Shown: positions 1 through 11,799, numbered from the stretch's first letter. The stretch: 64,000 nt of DNA from Microplitis mediator (GCF_029852145.1 NC_079971.1:5265697-5329696), one strand, 5' to 3'. Numbers and translations: made by a program. The notes: generated from the sequence alone by a model not told the origin.

Positions 1-268
1 AAATTTGATTTATATTTAACTCTTGTTATTTTCTGTTGATTGTAAAAGAAAATTAAACCCCCATGAAAAAAATTAAGAAAAAAAAATATGTTACAGTATA
101 AAAAAATATCAATTTTTCTGTATAAAAATACATGGAACATATATAAACATATATAAAAAATACATGTATGAAAATATTTAAAAATTATATTCAATAGATA
201 TTTTTATTACGTTTTATTTTTTTAATGATTTTATATATATTTATATGGATATGTATATACATTTATAT

Positions 269-318
<50 letters not shown>

Positions 319-463
319 TTGATATATTTGTAATATATTTAAATCACATTTAAAATATATATGACAATCGGCCCAAAGTTTGTTATTAAAAAAATGTTTT
401 TCATATTTTGACACATATTTTTTTTATAAATTTTTTTCATGGGGGAAAATTACCTCCCCTGAC
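1..463. other. AT-rich flank, no gene seen
   Basis: Extremely AT-rich, with an (AT)n run near 270-310. It lies downstream of the minus-strand microexon gene. A donor-like GG|GTAATTTT sequence near 450-457 resembles the donors of the upstream microexons, so the gene may once have continued into this region. I could not define further exons. A minus-strand AATAAA at 203-208 is a possible polyadenylation signal. Confidence 0.5.
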
Positions 464-1879
464 TTAAGGTTCCATGTCTTGGGGTTCATTGTAAAAATAT
501 GATAGAAGTGATTTTTTGAGTTTAATTAACATACAAGAAAAATTACCTGGGCCAGCTGAACGTTTCATGTCTAAGTTTTATTGGAAAAAAAAATAATAGA
601 AATAAATTTAATAAATGTTTGGATTTTCATTAAAAAGTATAAAAAAAAAAAAATTACCCTTTGGTGGTGGTGGAGGTGGAGGGCCCATTTCTTTATGGAA
701 CATTAAAATAATTTTCATTTATAACGTTCAATTCTTGTTAGTTTCTGTTCATTGTTATATAAGAAAAAAAATTACCATCCTGATCTGAACGTTTCATGTT
801 TAATTGGAGAAAAATGATAAAAACAAGTTTATTAAATGTTTGGATTTCCATTAAAAAGTATAAAAACAAAAAAAATTACCTTTCGGTGGTAGTGGTGGTA
901 GAGGTTTCATATCTTAATGAAACAGTAAAACAACTTTAACTCTTGTTCTTTACCATTAAATGTCATACAAAAAAAAAAAAAAATATTACCTTCTTGGGGT
1001 GATCGCTTCTCCATATCTTCATTACAAATAAACAAAAAAATAAATAAATTATCATTAGTTTCATTGATATTTTTAGCATTTTCGGATATTTATCAATAAA
1101 TGTAAAAAAAAAAATTACTCTCATGAGGACCCCGTTTCATTTCCATGTCTTGATTAAAAAAACTATTGAAATTACTCAAATTCTTGCTGTCCAAATATTG
1201 ACATTATTCATTATAAAATACAAAAAAAAAATCTGGAATATCCCATTGACTTTGAAGGTCAACCTTAAAATTTTTCTGTCAAACTTGTATTATATTTTTT
1301 TTTTTAGAAAACTTATACCTTCAGTAAAAATGTTAACGGTCTTTTTAATTCTACTGCACGGAAAAAAATTTACTGTTGCTGCAGCAGGAGGGAGCCATGT
1401 TGCAGTAACAGTATTAATCCTGTTGCTGCAACATGACTGCCTCCTGCAGCTGCAACAGTAAATTTTTTTCCGTGTGTGAGCAGGCGAATTGATTAAGTCA
1501 AAAATTTAACGAAAACAGAAATTTTTTTTTAATGAAAACAGAAAAATCATCATTTCAAAAAAATTTATATCATGAACCCGCTGCTTATATAAACAAACAT
1601 TGATTTTTCGGGAATCGAAAGGGAAAAATTTCCGCCTGATCCGGTGTAGGATATAAATTTATTCAAAACAATTCGAGATAATAATTTTTTGGTTTAAGTG
1701 CTTCGTCATCAATATTTCGAACGAATTAATTTACTTACAAGAATTTTCCAAATTATTTTTTCAATAAAGTTTTGTCAAAATGATGCTTAGCCAATATTCA
1801 AAATAAAATTATTTTATTTACCTGCGGTCGCATAAGCGACCAACAAAGTAACTGCAAACATCATCAAGTAAATCTTCAT
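464..1879 (-). CDS. Multi-microexon secreted peptide precursor
   Basis: The ATG at 1877-1879 opens a signal-peptide exon (1822-1879, MKIYLMMFAVTLLVAYATA) that ends G|GTAAAT. Small exons follow toward lower coordinates: 1119-1148 (DMEMKRGPHE), 990-1016 (NMEKRSPQE), 880-912 (DMKPLPPLPPK), 776-799 (DMKRSDQD), 658-690 (EMGPPPPPPPK), 547-570 (DMKRSAGP) and 464-477 (DMEP, then TAA). Each enters and leaves in phase 1, and most start AG|AYATG and end G|GTAAT, so any of them can be skipped without a frameshift. The exon at 776-799 has lost its AG and may start instead at a CAG inside it. Dibasic KR recurs, suggesting a processed precursor of about 80 residues. Exons 4/5 and 6/7 look like duplicated pairs. 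Family unknown to me; function not assigned. Open frames and splice sites are seen; expression and processing are inferred. Confidence 0.7.
1357..1474. repeat. 118-bp hairpin MITE in an intron
   Basis: Almost perfect inverted repeat beginning CACGGAAAAAAATTTACTG and ending in its complement. The arms continue through the CTGCAGCAGGAGG segment, leaving only a few bases as a loop. It sits in the intron between the signal-peptide exon and the first microexon of the minus-strand gene, and any intronic transcript would fold into a long hairpin. The CACGG ends match other TIR elements in the window. Confidence 0.85.
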
Positions 1880-2085
1880 GATTGCTCGGTTTTGGTCAAT
1901 TCTTCTTTAAAATCTACTATTAAATAAACAGAAAAATAAAAATTTGAAATTTTTTACAAGAACCCAATCATTTTATTGAAGAAACAAAAATTTTATAGTA
2001 AAAAAACAAACTATGTTTTTTATGAAATGGAATATAGCGATGAGTTAAAATATTAGATAGAAAAAAAAAGTAATTATTAACTTAC

Positions 2086-2143
2086 CCAGCAAAGAAAAGA
2101 AAGAGAACTGATAATTTCAAGTATCACCTAACGTGTTTATATA
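2086..2143 (-). promoter_or_regulatory. TATA promoter and noncoding leader exon of microexon gene
   Basis: On the minus strand, TATATAA (2137-2143) is followed about 30 bases downstream by TCAGT (2107-2111), an arthropod initiator match. A short leader then ends GCTGG|GTAAG at 2086. The leader intron would rejoin just upstream of the ATG at 1879. The twin genes at 11.8 and 15.6 kb have the same layout: TATA, an AAATTATC(A/T)GT start region and a short leader ending at GTAAG. Confidence 0.65.
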
Positions 2144-2440
2144 ATCATGTTTAAAGGCCACTGCAATTATATTGATAACACTTTTTGACCACGTCAGTTT
2201 AACAAATGTTGAGTCACTTCGTTACATTTTATGCTCTGGAAAATTTTAATATTCATAATGATTGTATCCTTTGCCATAGTTGGACTATAATAATAATAAT
2301 GATAATATTACAAGCTGATAGCGAAATATGTAACAGAAAAACAACGCGTCCTCTATAATTCTTTATCTATAATTTGAGTAAAGAAATTTTACCTCTTCGA
2401 TTTTTCAAATATTTACAGTTTACAATAATTTAAATATTAT

Positions 2441-3755
2441 AGGGGAGGGAGGGGCAAAAGGGGGTACTTAAGGAAATACCAAGTTTTCGGGGACTCAAAT
2501 ACGCTAAATATTTTTTTTTTTTAATGATATTCAAAGTAAATAGAAGAAATTTTCAGTTACCGTTGAAAATTTTTCATTTCTGCGGGCAAGTGGGGTACCC
2601 CCTAAAAAAGGTAAAAAAAAAAAATTTCTGGATTTTAAACGAATTTAATTAAGTTAAATTTTTTTTTAAGTAATTTACATGAAGAAAAATTATATTTTAC
2701 ACAATTATTGGATGCAAAGGAAGAAAAAAAATTTTTAATAGTTTTCATCATAAAACAAACGTCATTAATATTTTTCAACTGACAATTGATTTTTGAAAAA
2801 GTTTACCAAAAAAAATTCAAAGTAACGCTTAATTATATTTACAGAAGTGATTTTGGAATGTTTAAAAACCATTTAAAATATAAAATTTTTTTAACTTCCC
2901 GCTAAGAAAATTGTAAATTTTCAAAAATTCGGGAAGTTATTGGTTTCGGTGCGTTTTACGAAAATCAAATTTTCATCAGATGTTGACGTTTTGAGGTCCT
3001 AGGAAGCTATTCTGACTAATTTCACGATGATGTCCGAGTGTATGTATGTATGTATGTACGTACGTACGTACGTACGTACGTATGTAAATACCTGTATCTT
3101 TTGAACGGATGAACCGATTTTAAACTTTAAGGTGTCATTCGACGCGGCTTGTCAATATCTTGAAGCTGTAAGAAAATTGAGCTTGATCGGTAGGGCTCGT
3201 TTAGAGATATTCCAAAAATAAAATTTTTTCAAAAATGTTTTTTTTTGATAACTTTTAATGTGCTCGATGGATTGATTCCAAAATGGACTGGGCTCTAGAG
3301 CTTTATAAGCCGCGTCGAATGCCACCTCAACCATCAAAATCGGTTCATTCGTTCAAGAGAAACCGTTGTCGAAAGAATTAAAAAAAAAAATTTTTTTTTT
3401 TTTTTCTGAAATATCTCAAAAACGACTCGATAAATCCAATTCAAAATTTGATCAGCTTTAGAACTTGATAAAACGCGTCGATTGCCACCTGAACCGTCTC
3501 AATCGGTTTATTCGTTTGAGAGATATCGTTAGAGAAAAAATGGTAAAAAACGTTATTTTTTCGACAACAACAGCATACAAACGTATTTTCGAGCTCGAAA
3601 ATGTATTCACCATAATGTTTTCGAGGTTCTTGAGCTCGAAAACAGCGGGAAGTTTTGGGGCTGGCCCGCAGGGTCAACTGACAGACTGATTTTTTTATCA
3701 AATTTTGGGGGTACCCTGTTTTGCCTACCCTACCCCCTTTTGCCCCCCTTCCCCT
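2441..3755. repeat. TIR element with GGGG-CAAAAGGGGG ends, carrying a second repeat
   Basis: The left end AGGGGAGGGAGGGGCAAAAG is mirrored by CTTTTGCCCCCCTTCCCCT-type sequence at the right end (about 3736-3755). The middle (about 2891-3690) is a separate repeat that starts near AACTTCCCGC, runs through 'GAAGTTATTGGTTTCG' and ends near 'GCAGGGTCAAC'. It recurs inverted at 46.8-47.4 kb. A (GTAT/GTAC)n microsatellite occupies 3039-3084. The segment at 3085-3165 is an inverted copy of 3295-3365, and 3440-3525 is a further direct copy. Open frames here on both strands are repeat shadows. Confidence 0.7.
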
Positions 3756-3973
3756 ATATTTAAAATAATTTGTCTTGAATATTACTTTATAAAATCCAAG
3801 CATATTTATATATGGATTATAACATATATAAGGAATATATATGACATAAGTGAATCTCGGAATCAAAAAATTATGATAGAAAAATTGGCCTCAATACTAA
3901 TTTATATGGTTTTATTAAATATTTATTTATTTTTTAAACTTCTCACTAATAGGCGAATTTAGAATTTTCGAAA

Positions 3974-4047
3974 GAAAGGGAAGTTATTGGTTTCGGTCCG
4001 ATTTTCGAAAATCGAGTTTTGAACAGATCGTGGTTTTGAGGTCCTAC
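3974..4047. repeat. Fragment of the GAAGTTATTGGTTTCG repeat
   Basis: A short 5'-truncated piece matching the repeat at 2930-3003 and the inverted copy near 47.35-47.44 kb. It stops at the shared 'TTTTGAGGTCCTA'. Confidence 0.7.
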
Positions 4048-5096
4048 ACTGGAAATAAAGAATAATTGGGTCCAATATAATTAATTACGGATTTATCACC
4101 AACTAATTTGACAACAGAAGTCAGAGTAATCTTACAATCGTTTCTGTTGTTGGCAGACTAAAAATAATTTATTTAAAAAATATATTGCGTATATAATTAA
4201 ATTTGTTTTTTTAGCAAATCTTCTTTGTATAAATAAAACTTCTCACTCCTGGTAGAGTATTATATTCTTAGGTGCGGTTATATTTTTACAATATTATTTA
4301 TGATATTAATTTTGTATGGTAGGTTGTACTGCGGTAACTGGCTGGTGAGAAGTCCGCTGGGGGTTGTAAAGCGTAGCTAGATCTTTTCTCTCAAGTTAAA
4401 GTCTTCTCTCTACTCTTCCTCTCACTTTTGTGATATCATTGTCTCAAGACGAAAGAAAGAGCTTTGATAGTCTTTGCTGTAGTCTTTCTTGCGTAGGCGA
4501 GAAGCTGAAGAATGCGTTGGTACTAGTGGTGGTGTTTAAGGAAAAGAGGGTTTGGGTGAGGTGCCGTGGTTAAGGGGATATAAATAAAGGAATAGTAACA
4601 CTTTCTCTCTTAGACAAGAGAAGTCGCCGATTTATCTCTTACTTTAAACATTTTTTTTTATCTCCTTTCTCTTCTACTGAATGCACTTTAAGGAAGTCAC
4701 TTGGTCTCTTTGCCACTCTTTTCTCTACACAGAGCTAAAGTAAAGCTCGAGTCGAGCTGAGTTAAAGAGTGAAAAGGAACTACGGTGAAAAGCTGAGGAA
4801 ACGAGGACTAGGGCTGTGAGCTCGAGGTGTCTAAGGGAAATCTTGACGCTCGACGCGCTTGTCGGACCAAGGGAAAACCCACAAGAGAATGAGTACCCAC
4901 TTGTTCAGACACTTTTCTTTACTTAATTCATACTAGTTATTTTACTCAAGAGATTTTACTTACGAACAAAAAAAAATTATTTTTATTTAATTCAATACTC
5001 GGACATTTTTTTGCATCAGCATCATTTTGCGGTACTTGTTTTAGAGATTTTTGGTCATGAGAATAGAGATAAAGAAGTGATAAAATCGGTTATTGT
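4048..5096. other. No gene recognised
   Basis: Moderately AT-rich with purine/pyrimidine-rich runs (CTCTC at 4380-4440 and 4600-4740). I found no convincing open frame or splice-bounded exon on either strand. Confidence 0.5.
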
Positions 5097-5158
5097 AGGG
5101 ACGGGGTGGGTGGCAAACGGGGTAATTAAGGAAATGCTAAGTATTCAAGGACTCAAAT

Positions 5159-6101
5159 ACACGGAGAGAAAAGAATAGTTCTAATTCCTATGTAGAATGA
5201 TGACCATTACTATGTTACATAGTGACGAGGATTTTTTATCGTCGAGAGTCACGGGACAGCGTAATCTCCCCATTCTTATCATCTAATGATGGTAAAATTT
5301 TTACTATCAATCCGATGGTAGTGAATATTATCTAGATGATTGAATAAATCATCTAGATCGTAATAATATTAATTATAATTCCTGAAAGTAACTGTTATCA
5401 TCCTGATGATAATTTTTACCATCCTGATAATAACCGTTATCATCCTGATATTATTATCTCTATTAAAAAAAATTATAACGCCAACTATCTTGGCATTTGA
5501 AAACTTTCGAATCATTCTAGATGATTGGAATTAAAAATTTAGGATAATAAACACAATTACTTAATTTTCTGAGTTTACATTGACGAGAGAACTATGCAAA
5601 TGGACATGACTACAATGTTACCTAGCAACACTTACGATCTTTTATTTATTTTATATTTAGTAAATAAGGTTATGACAAAATAAATAACTTAAGTTACTTT
5701 AAATATATGTAGAAATTGAATTAATCTATTGAAATAATTAAAATATTGTTCATAATGAAATATCATTTTTTGATAAAAGATAAAGAATAATTTTAAAAAT
5801 TAGAATGGTTAGCAATAAACAATTTATTTACTTGGTTTGTTTACTTCGTTGTCTTATATATATATTTATTAAACTGTAATGACAGCTATTCAAGCATGGG
5901 ACTGAGTTGCATTCTATATAGCCCTGATTCCTATGCTAGATAGCGATTTTTACCATTCTACTTGTTTCAATATAACATAGTAATCATTACCAGAAAAACA
6001 GTAATGATTCCTATCCTACGTAGCATTATTTACCATTTTACAAAAAATTAGTCTGGTTACTATGCAAAATGGTAATCATTACTATTCTTTTCTCTCCGTG
6101 T
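5159..6101. repeat. MITE nested in the GGGG-CAAA element
   Basis: Its 20-bp ends ACACGGAGAGAAAAGAATAG (5159-5178) and CTATTCTTTTCTCTCCGTGT (6082-6101) are perfect complements. It splits the host sequence 'CAAATAC/CTAAAT', which is uninterrupted in the copy at about 2496-2510. The interior is full of ATGGTAAT/ATTACCAT-like words. It encodes no protein I can see. Confidence 0.9.
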
Positions 6102-6261
6102 ACACTAAATCTTTTTTTTTAATGATATTCAAAGTAAATAGAAAAAATTTTCAGTTGTTAAAAACAAAATTTCATTTTTGCGGTCAAAATGGGATACTCC
6201 CTAAAATTAAATCTTTTTACAAGTAATTTAGATAAAGAAATAGTATATTACACTGCAAGGG

Positions 6262-6341
6262 CAGAAAGTTGGAGATTCCTGCACTGTGCGTCATGATGCC
6301 CGAGGCATCAGACGCGCAGTTCAGAGCTCTCCAACTTTCTG
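6262..6341. repeat. 80-bp hairpin
   Basis: CAGAAAGTTGGAGA (6262-6275) pairs with TCTCCAACTTTCTG (6328-6341). An inner stem pairs GATGCC with GGCATC around a three-base loop. It lies inside the interrupted element and is absent from the equivalent part of the copy at 2.6-2.7 kb, so it is probably a small hairpin MITE. A precursor-miRNA-like fold is possible but unsupported otherwise. Confidence 0.75.
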
Positions 6342-7135
6342 TTGGTCGGGGGACAGGCATCAAATGCATCGATAAAAAAAATTATCATTACACATTTTTA
6401 CAAGAAATAAGTATGATCCTGAAATTAACAGTCAATTAACAATTTTCGGATTTTTTGTTTTTTTCGAACCGATTGCAAAAAAAAAAAAAAACTAAAAATA
6501 TGCATTTAATGAAAATTAAAATAACTGTAGGCGCAACGTTTAAATGAATAATTTTTTATTTTTATAATTTATCGTTTAAAAAAAAAATAAAAGACTTACT
6601 AGACGTCGGCTAACTTCAGTATCATAAATAATTTCTAATTTTTTAAAAATTATGAAATTTATTAAAAATAATTTTTTAGTCTTTATTAATCTTTAGTAAA
6701 TTTTACTTTTTCAAAAACATATAAAATTTCGAATTAATTGTAAACAAGTTTTGAGGTTATGAATACGAGCGAGAGTGTCAGCAAATCTTGTCAAAGTGAC
6801 GGTAGTATACGTATAACCGGGTGGCAGTGTGCACGAAAAACTCTTTCGTCCCGCTACTGCTTTCTTTCGGCCTGCTGTTATAGATGGCGCGCGAGTAATC
6901 CCAGCACGGCCCAAATGTTAGATTTTCTGCCACGAACCCGAGGCCGAACGTACGTACTTTCGGCCGTGGTATAAAGAAAAAATTTTTTAATACTTTTTAT
7001 AATAAAATAAAAGCCATTATTTTTTTTCGACTGACACTCAATTTTAGAAAAAGTTTAACAAAAAAAATTCAAACTAACCCTCAAATATATTTACAAAGAT
7101 GATTTTGCAATGTTCGAAAATCATTTTAAAAAAAA

Positions 7136-10100
7136 ATGCTGTCAATTATTTATTCACAATGTGTATTTCAATGCCATCGTGGTATCGTTATGAAGTTCAA
7201 GCATTTTCAGTGATATCGAACTAGTGTAGCGTACGTGCAGTTGTTTTTGCGATAAGAAAAAAACACTTGAATAGTTGATGGAGAAAAATATCTTTTTTTT
7301 CCACGATTATTTAATATTTACTTACTTTTGAAAAATTCTAGCCGATTTCTACTTTAATTGAACAATAACACAGCAGTAATTTTTTTGAGTTTCCATATTT
7401 TAAATATTTAAAACACGACATATTTGAATCATGAGTATCAACTCAAATTTTACCTCATTTTTATTAATAACTAAAAATATTAAAATTTATTTCATCAAAA
7501 TTACATTCTGAATAATAAAGTTTAAAATCAAATATAAATTATCTTATATAACTTGATGTTATACTTTTGACATCTGGTTTCATCACGTAAAAGAAGCCCA
7601 CTAATGACTTGTCACTCATACCCCACATATCTTCAGATGATAGCATAATCAGACGCAGCAAGCTGATAGCACAAAGCCTACGTTGATGATACAGAAGAAC
7701 GTGTGTGCTTGAGGATATTGTGTCGTTAGCTACGACAAAGATGAGGGTACAGAAAGAGCAAGTACCAGCCAAAGAGAAAGACCGCGTTGTACATAAGAGA
7801 GGGTTAAATGGAGCCACAGGTAGATAAAACGTGCTTTGAAAATCACAAGACTTGCCTACTGCTTTGAAGTCAGCTAACTTTTAATCATTCGCCCTTGATT
7901 CTAAACCATTTCATCTTTTAGCTGACCAAGTATTTTTTTTTAAGACAATAACTACCATATAATAAAATATTTTCATCAATGACACAAATTATTGTCATAA
8001 TTTGAACCCTCTTTATATTGAAGACAGTCGTAAGTATTTGGGTAAATGGGTCAGAAACATCCAACGTTTTTCCGAGCCATCAAATCCGACCGCGGGTCAA
8101 ATTGGGCCCCGACTCAACCAAATGGCCCGCATCTAATACGACAACTGATACCGCCCCAATTTAATAAAAAGAAACGACAAATTATCAATACCAATAACAA
8201 AATATTTATCATAACAAATAGTATATATATATTTAAGAGATGCAATGAATTGGGGTTCAGGGACAACATAAGGCAGAGCAAGATATAATATTTACTTGAC
8301 TTTGAGTATCTTAGGGATTCCACGATTTTATTTTTAAGCCGAATACTATCAAGGGGAAAGACAGTTTAGCTTCATCCCGTGAGTTTAGTGGCCTCGTAAA
8401 ATGCAAGTATATAAACCAACTCAATAATAAGACGTAACAGACCCCACCGCGTCAAACTTTTTATCCATTGGCATTATTAAAAAAAAAAAAGAACAATGGA
8501 AGAAGCGTAATATAATCATGATTACGACTATGATTGCGTTTTTTCATGGTCGCCATGCAGATTTTTAACATAAATATTTTTTTTTACGACATTAATAAAA
8601 GCAATGTCATCAATTTATATAATCCATAAATGCCCAGAGGTTATTCTAATAGTGTGTAGACATAGACCACCGAAATTTCGTAGACCTAGTCAATTTTACA
8701 GATGAACGGACCGGAATTCGGGTATCCATAGTTGGCAGTGTTCGGTTGCTGTGGATCGTTGGATTAACACGGTCTCTAGTTTTGAATTCGCGAGCTATTT
8801 CTGGACCGTGGGCATTCATGATGACTCGGTATAGTTACATATATATATAGTAAGCTCATATAGATTTAGCCAAAGCAGAAGTAGGAAGAGAAGAAGAGGT
8901 CGAGAAGATAACGTAGCATGGTGCCTTAGAATGGGATGAATAATGAAGTAACTCGCGCCTTGGCCGGAAGGCCAGAGGAAGCTGTCCCAACCGAGCAGTA
9001 GCTCGACAACCCTCTAACTCAAACCAATCCTCCAACGAACTGAACCAGCCTTATTCTCATTCCATCTCACTCTGGCTGAGATTAGCCGTGAATTATGGCG
9101 TTAAGATCACATCTAATTGTATCAGTCCACCCTGTTATCTATCTATCCATCTGTAACCCAAATGGAGGAGTTAACTTGGTTATTCTCTCCGCCCACTGGT
9201 GAGCATTTCTGGGTGAGCCGAGCAATGCAGAGCTCCTTCCGTCTCTTACGCGCCATTGACCCGAACCTTTAACTGCAGACCCAAGTCTCCATCGATTTAC
9301 CTAATCTTCAGAGTTGTCTTACATTACTAACTGCCAGAGGAAAGACAAGACGACGCTATTACCATCTACAGATCCAACCGGTCCTTTATAGTCCTATTTA
9401 GAGTGTATTCTATAATTCCAAATTAAGATGAAGATGAGGATGAGCATAAGTATAAGACTGCCTTAAAAGCTTTGAACGCAGAATTGAATAATTTTGGTTG
9501 GATGTCAGCTTAAGGGCCAAATGGAGATGTATTAGAGGGTCCTCGATGATCACTGAGCTACGTTACTAATCAAGACGCATGATTATAGGCCCGCGTATCC
9601 TCACTAACCCTTTGCCCTTCTGTCAGTACTCCATATATTAGATCGGGACATTACGGGGGTTTTTTTGAACCAATATGCAAATGGGTTAATCCGATATTCT
9701 TTTCATTTGGGTAAATGTTTTGATAGTTTACGAGCAATTAATTATTATTGTGGTCCTGATTATGATAATTCGGCGATTAATTAGCGAACGTGTTAACGAA
9801 AGCACTGGAGCAAGACTTAGTTCAGTCTAGGTTCAAGACTTAGATATTCTGAGAGAGAGAGAGAGATGTCTTATGTTTGAGGTTTGGTTAACCAAGTTAG
9901 CACAACCCCAATGTATCGTGTTAAATTATGCTCAATGTCGAAAGGGTGCCACATGTGTTCATTTGTGATAACCTCATTATTACTCATATCATTTACAATC
10001 TCATTCATTCCGTCATAGTTCTGCTGACATCTGATTAAAATAAAAGTTGTTTAGTTAGAAATTTTATTTCTTAACAAGTTTTATATTTAAAGTGGGTTTT

Positions 10101-10781
10101 AAACATGACGTGGAAGTTCATGTGTGTGACAGTTGTAGATTGAATTTCTTAATTTACTTTTTTTTGAATTAAAAAAGATGCAAGTCTGAAGAGTATGAAA
10201 AAAAATGATAATAATTTTCGGAATATTATCAATAGAATTGCCAACTTTACTCGATTATAATTCAGAAGGGTGGAGCTCATCTACATACTAGTTTCCGGTC
10301 TGACGTCACGTAGAGATCGAAGTCATACGATGTCGGTATAAAGTCGCGGAAAGAAGGGCAGGGGGTTGAAAGCTAAAAGTATGAAGAAGAAGAAACGAAC
10401 TTTGAAGTCAAATAAGTTGTCAAGACTCATTTCCATATGGGATCGAACCATTTAGCGCAAACATTTTTTCCATAAGCTAAAAGCACCGAGTCAAAGAACT
10501 AGACGTCGCAGCAGTCCTCTAACTTACAATTTAAATAAAAGCAAATACACGTACGTCGTGTCTCATTCCTGGTCTTTGCGCTTTTTTTATCTTTTATTTC
10601 CGTCCCCTTGGCACTTTATGCCGTCTGAGTCACGAGCCCGAGCCATTTCGGGACAACTTTTCAATAGATTCGAACAAAATATATGATGATACCGAATTCT
10701 AATAAAAATTTTAAATTACTTAATTAACTCATAAATTGAGAAAAAATAAAAATATTTAAGTGATTCATGTTTTATAAATTT
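7136..10781. other. Mostly single-copy-looking DNA, no gene called
   Basis: Unlike its surroundings, 8640-9900 is less AT-rich and lacks obvious TIRs. No long frame or clear exon is visible. A 92-codon minus-strand frame at 7539-7817 has no recognisable feature and is not called. The stretch could be regulatory DNA, a noncoding RNA or an old transposon. Confidence 0.4.
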
Positions 10782-10927
10782 TGGGTGATAAAAAATAAAT
10801 TGACACAATTAATTTTTAAATTGTTTTTATTGGATTGATTTTTGCATCTTATTTATCAATTTATTTAACATCATACTACTTTTTGGTAGATATTCTATGA
10901 TGATCTCCAGGGTATGAAAATGAATCA

Positions 10928-11631
10928 TCACACACCTAAAATTTTATTTTGTTAATATATCAAAAATTTTAGTACTTCTGAATAAATAAAAAAATTACCA
11001 GGTTCAACCTCGCGTTTCAACGGTGCTGGTTTTGCTATTAAAATAAATATATATCAATTATGTATATATTGAGGCAAAAAAAAAATTACTTTTATAATTT
11101 CAATTTTACTAATTTTGTATTCAATAATAACCCGGGTCGAAAAATTTGATGGGTTTTAAATAAAATAAAAATTTGAAGTTTTTTCTACTCAATTTTACTT
11201 TTTATTTTTATTTAATTAACATGGGAAATTAAATCGAATTTTGCCTGTACTATTCCTTATTTAGACTATTTTAAGACTCGTTTTTAATGATTTTTAGTCT
11301 AGTTTTGATCGCGTGTAGATCAAAGTCATACTTATTTCTCAAAATATTTTGCTTAGAATTTTCATAAAAATTTAAAAATAGATAAACTAGTTCATATACT
11401 GACCAATTAGTCCAAATGCAGTCCAGTTACACTAAAATCAGATCAAATTTCTCGACCCGAGAAGTCAATGAGCATTAAATAGTAAAAAAAAAATAACATG
11501 GCAATTGAATTTTTGATTTCAAAAATTTATATAGAGAAAAAAAAAAAGGTATATTTATATATTTATTTACCTGCGCTTGCAATCGCAACCAAGAGGACAA
11601 ATACGTACATCATTGTATATATAATCTTCAT
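10928..11631 (-). CDS. Short secreted KREVEPG peptide, copy 1
   Basis: Three coding exons in phase 1. 11,571-11,631 gives the signal peptide MKIIYTMMYVFVLLVAIASA. 10,999-11,034 (36 bases) gives AKPAPLKREVEP. The last exon supplies GV and the TGA at 10,928-10,930. The product is about 34 residues, leaving a mature peptide of roughly 14 with an internal KR. A minus-strand AATAAA lies at 10,826-10,831. The twin at 14.4 kb conserves splice sites, stop and REVEPGV. The Glu-Pro-Gly element recalls the acidic spacers (EAEPEAEPG) of honeybee apidaecin precursors, but the likeness is too short to name a family. Venom or antimicrobial roles are guesses. Confidence 0.72.
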
Positions 11632-11799
11632 GATTGAATTTTTATTTTTTTTTCTTCGCAACTGGACATGAAAAAAAAGCAAACAATTTATAAGTTCAAT
11701 TTAATAGAATAATAAATAATGCAGTGTTATAATTTTATGTATAATGTATTACAAAAATATTGTAAAAGAATAAAAGAAAATAATTGTATCAATACTTAC

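Larger units (their letters stand above)
5097..7135. repeat. Second copy of the GGGG-CAAA element, interrupted
   Basis: The left end TAGGGACGGGGTGGGTGGCA at 5097 and the sequence to 5160 match 2441-2500. The match resumes at about 6102 ('ACTAAATC...AATGATATTCAAAGTAAATAG') and continues, diverged, to about 7135. The interruption is a separate TIR element at 5159-6101. I did not find a clear right end. Confidence 0.65.

Noticed and set aside
1123..1461. 112-codon plus-strand frame
   Set aside because: It runs antisense through a microexon and the CTGCAG hairpin. Composition is that of AT-rich noncoding DNA.
3441..3866. 141-codon minus-strand frame
   Set aside because: Lies across the end of a repeat and the right TIR. 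The same sequence recurs elsewhere without an open frame.
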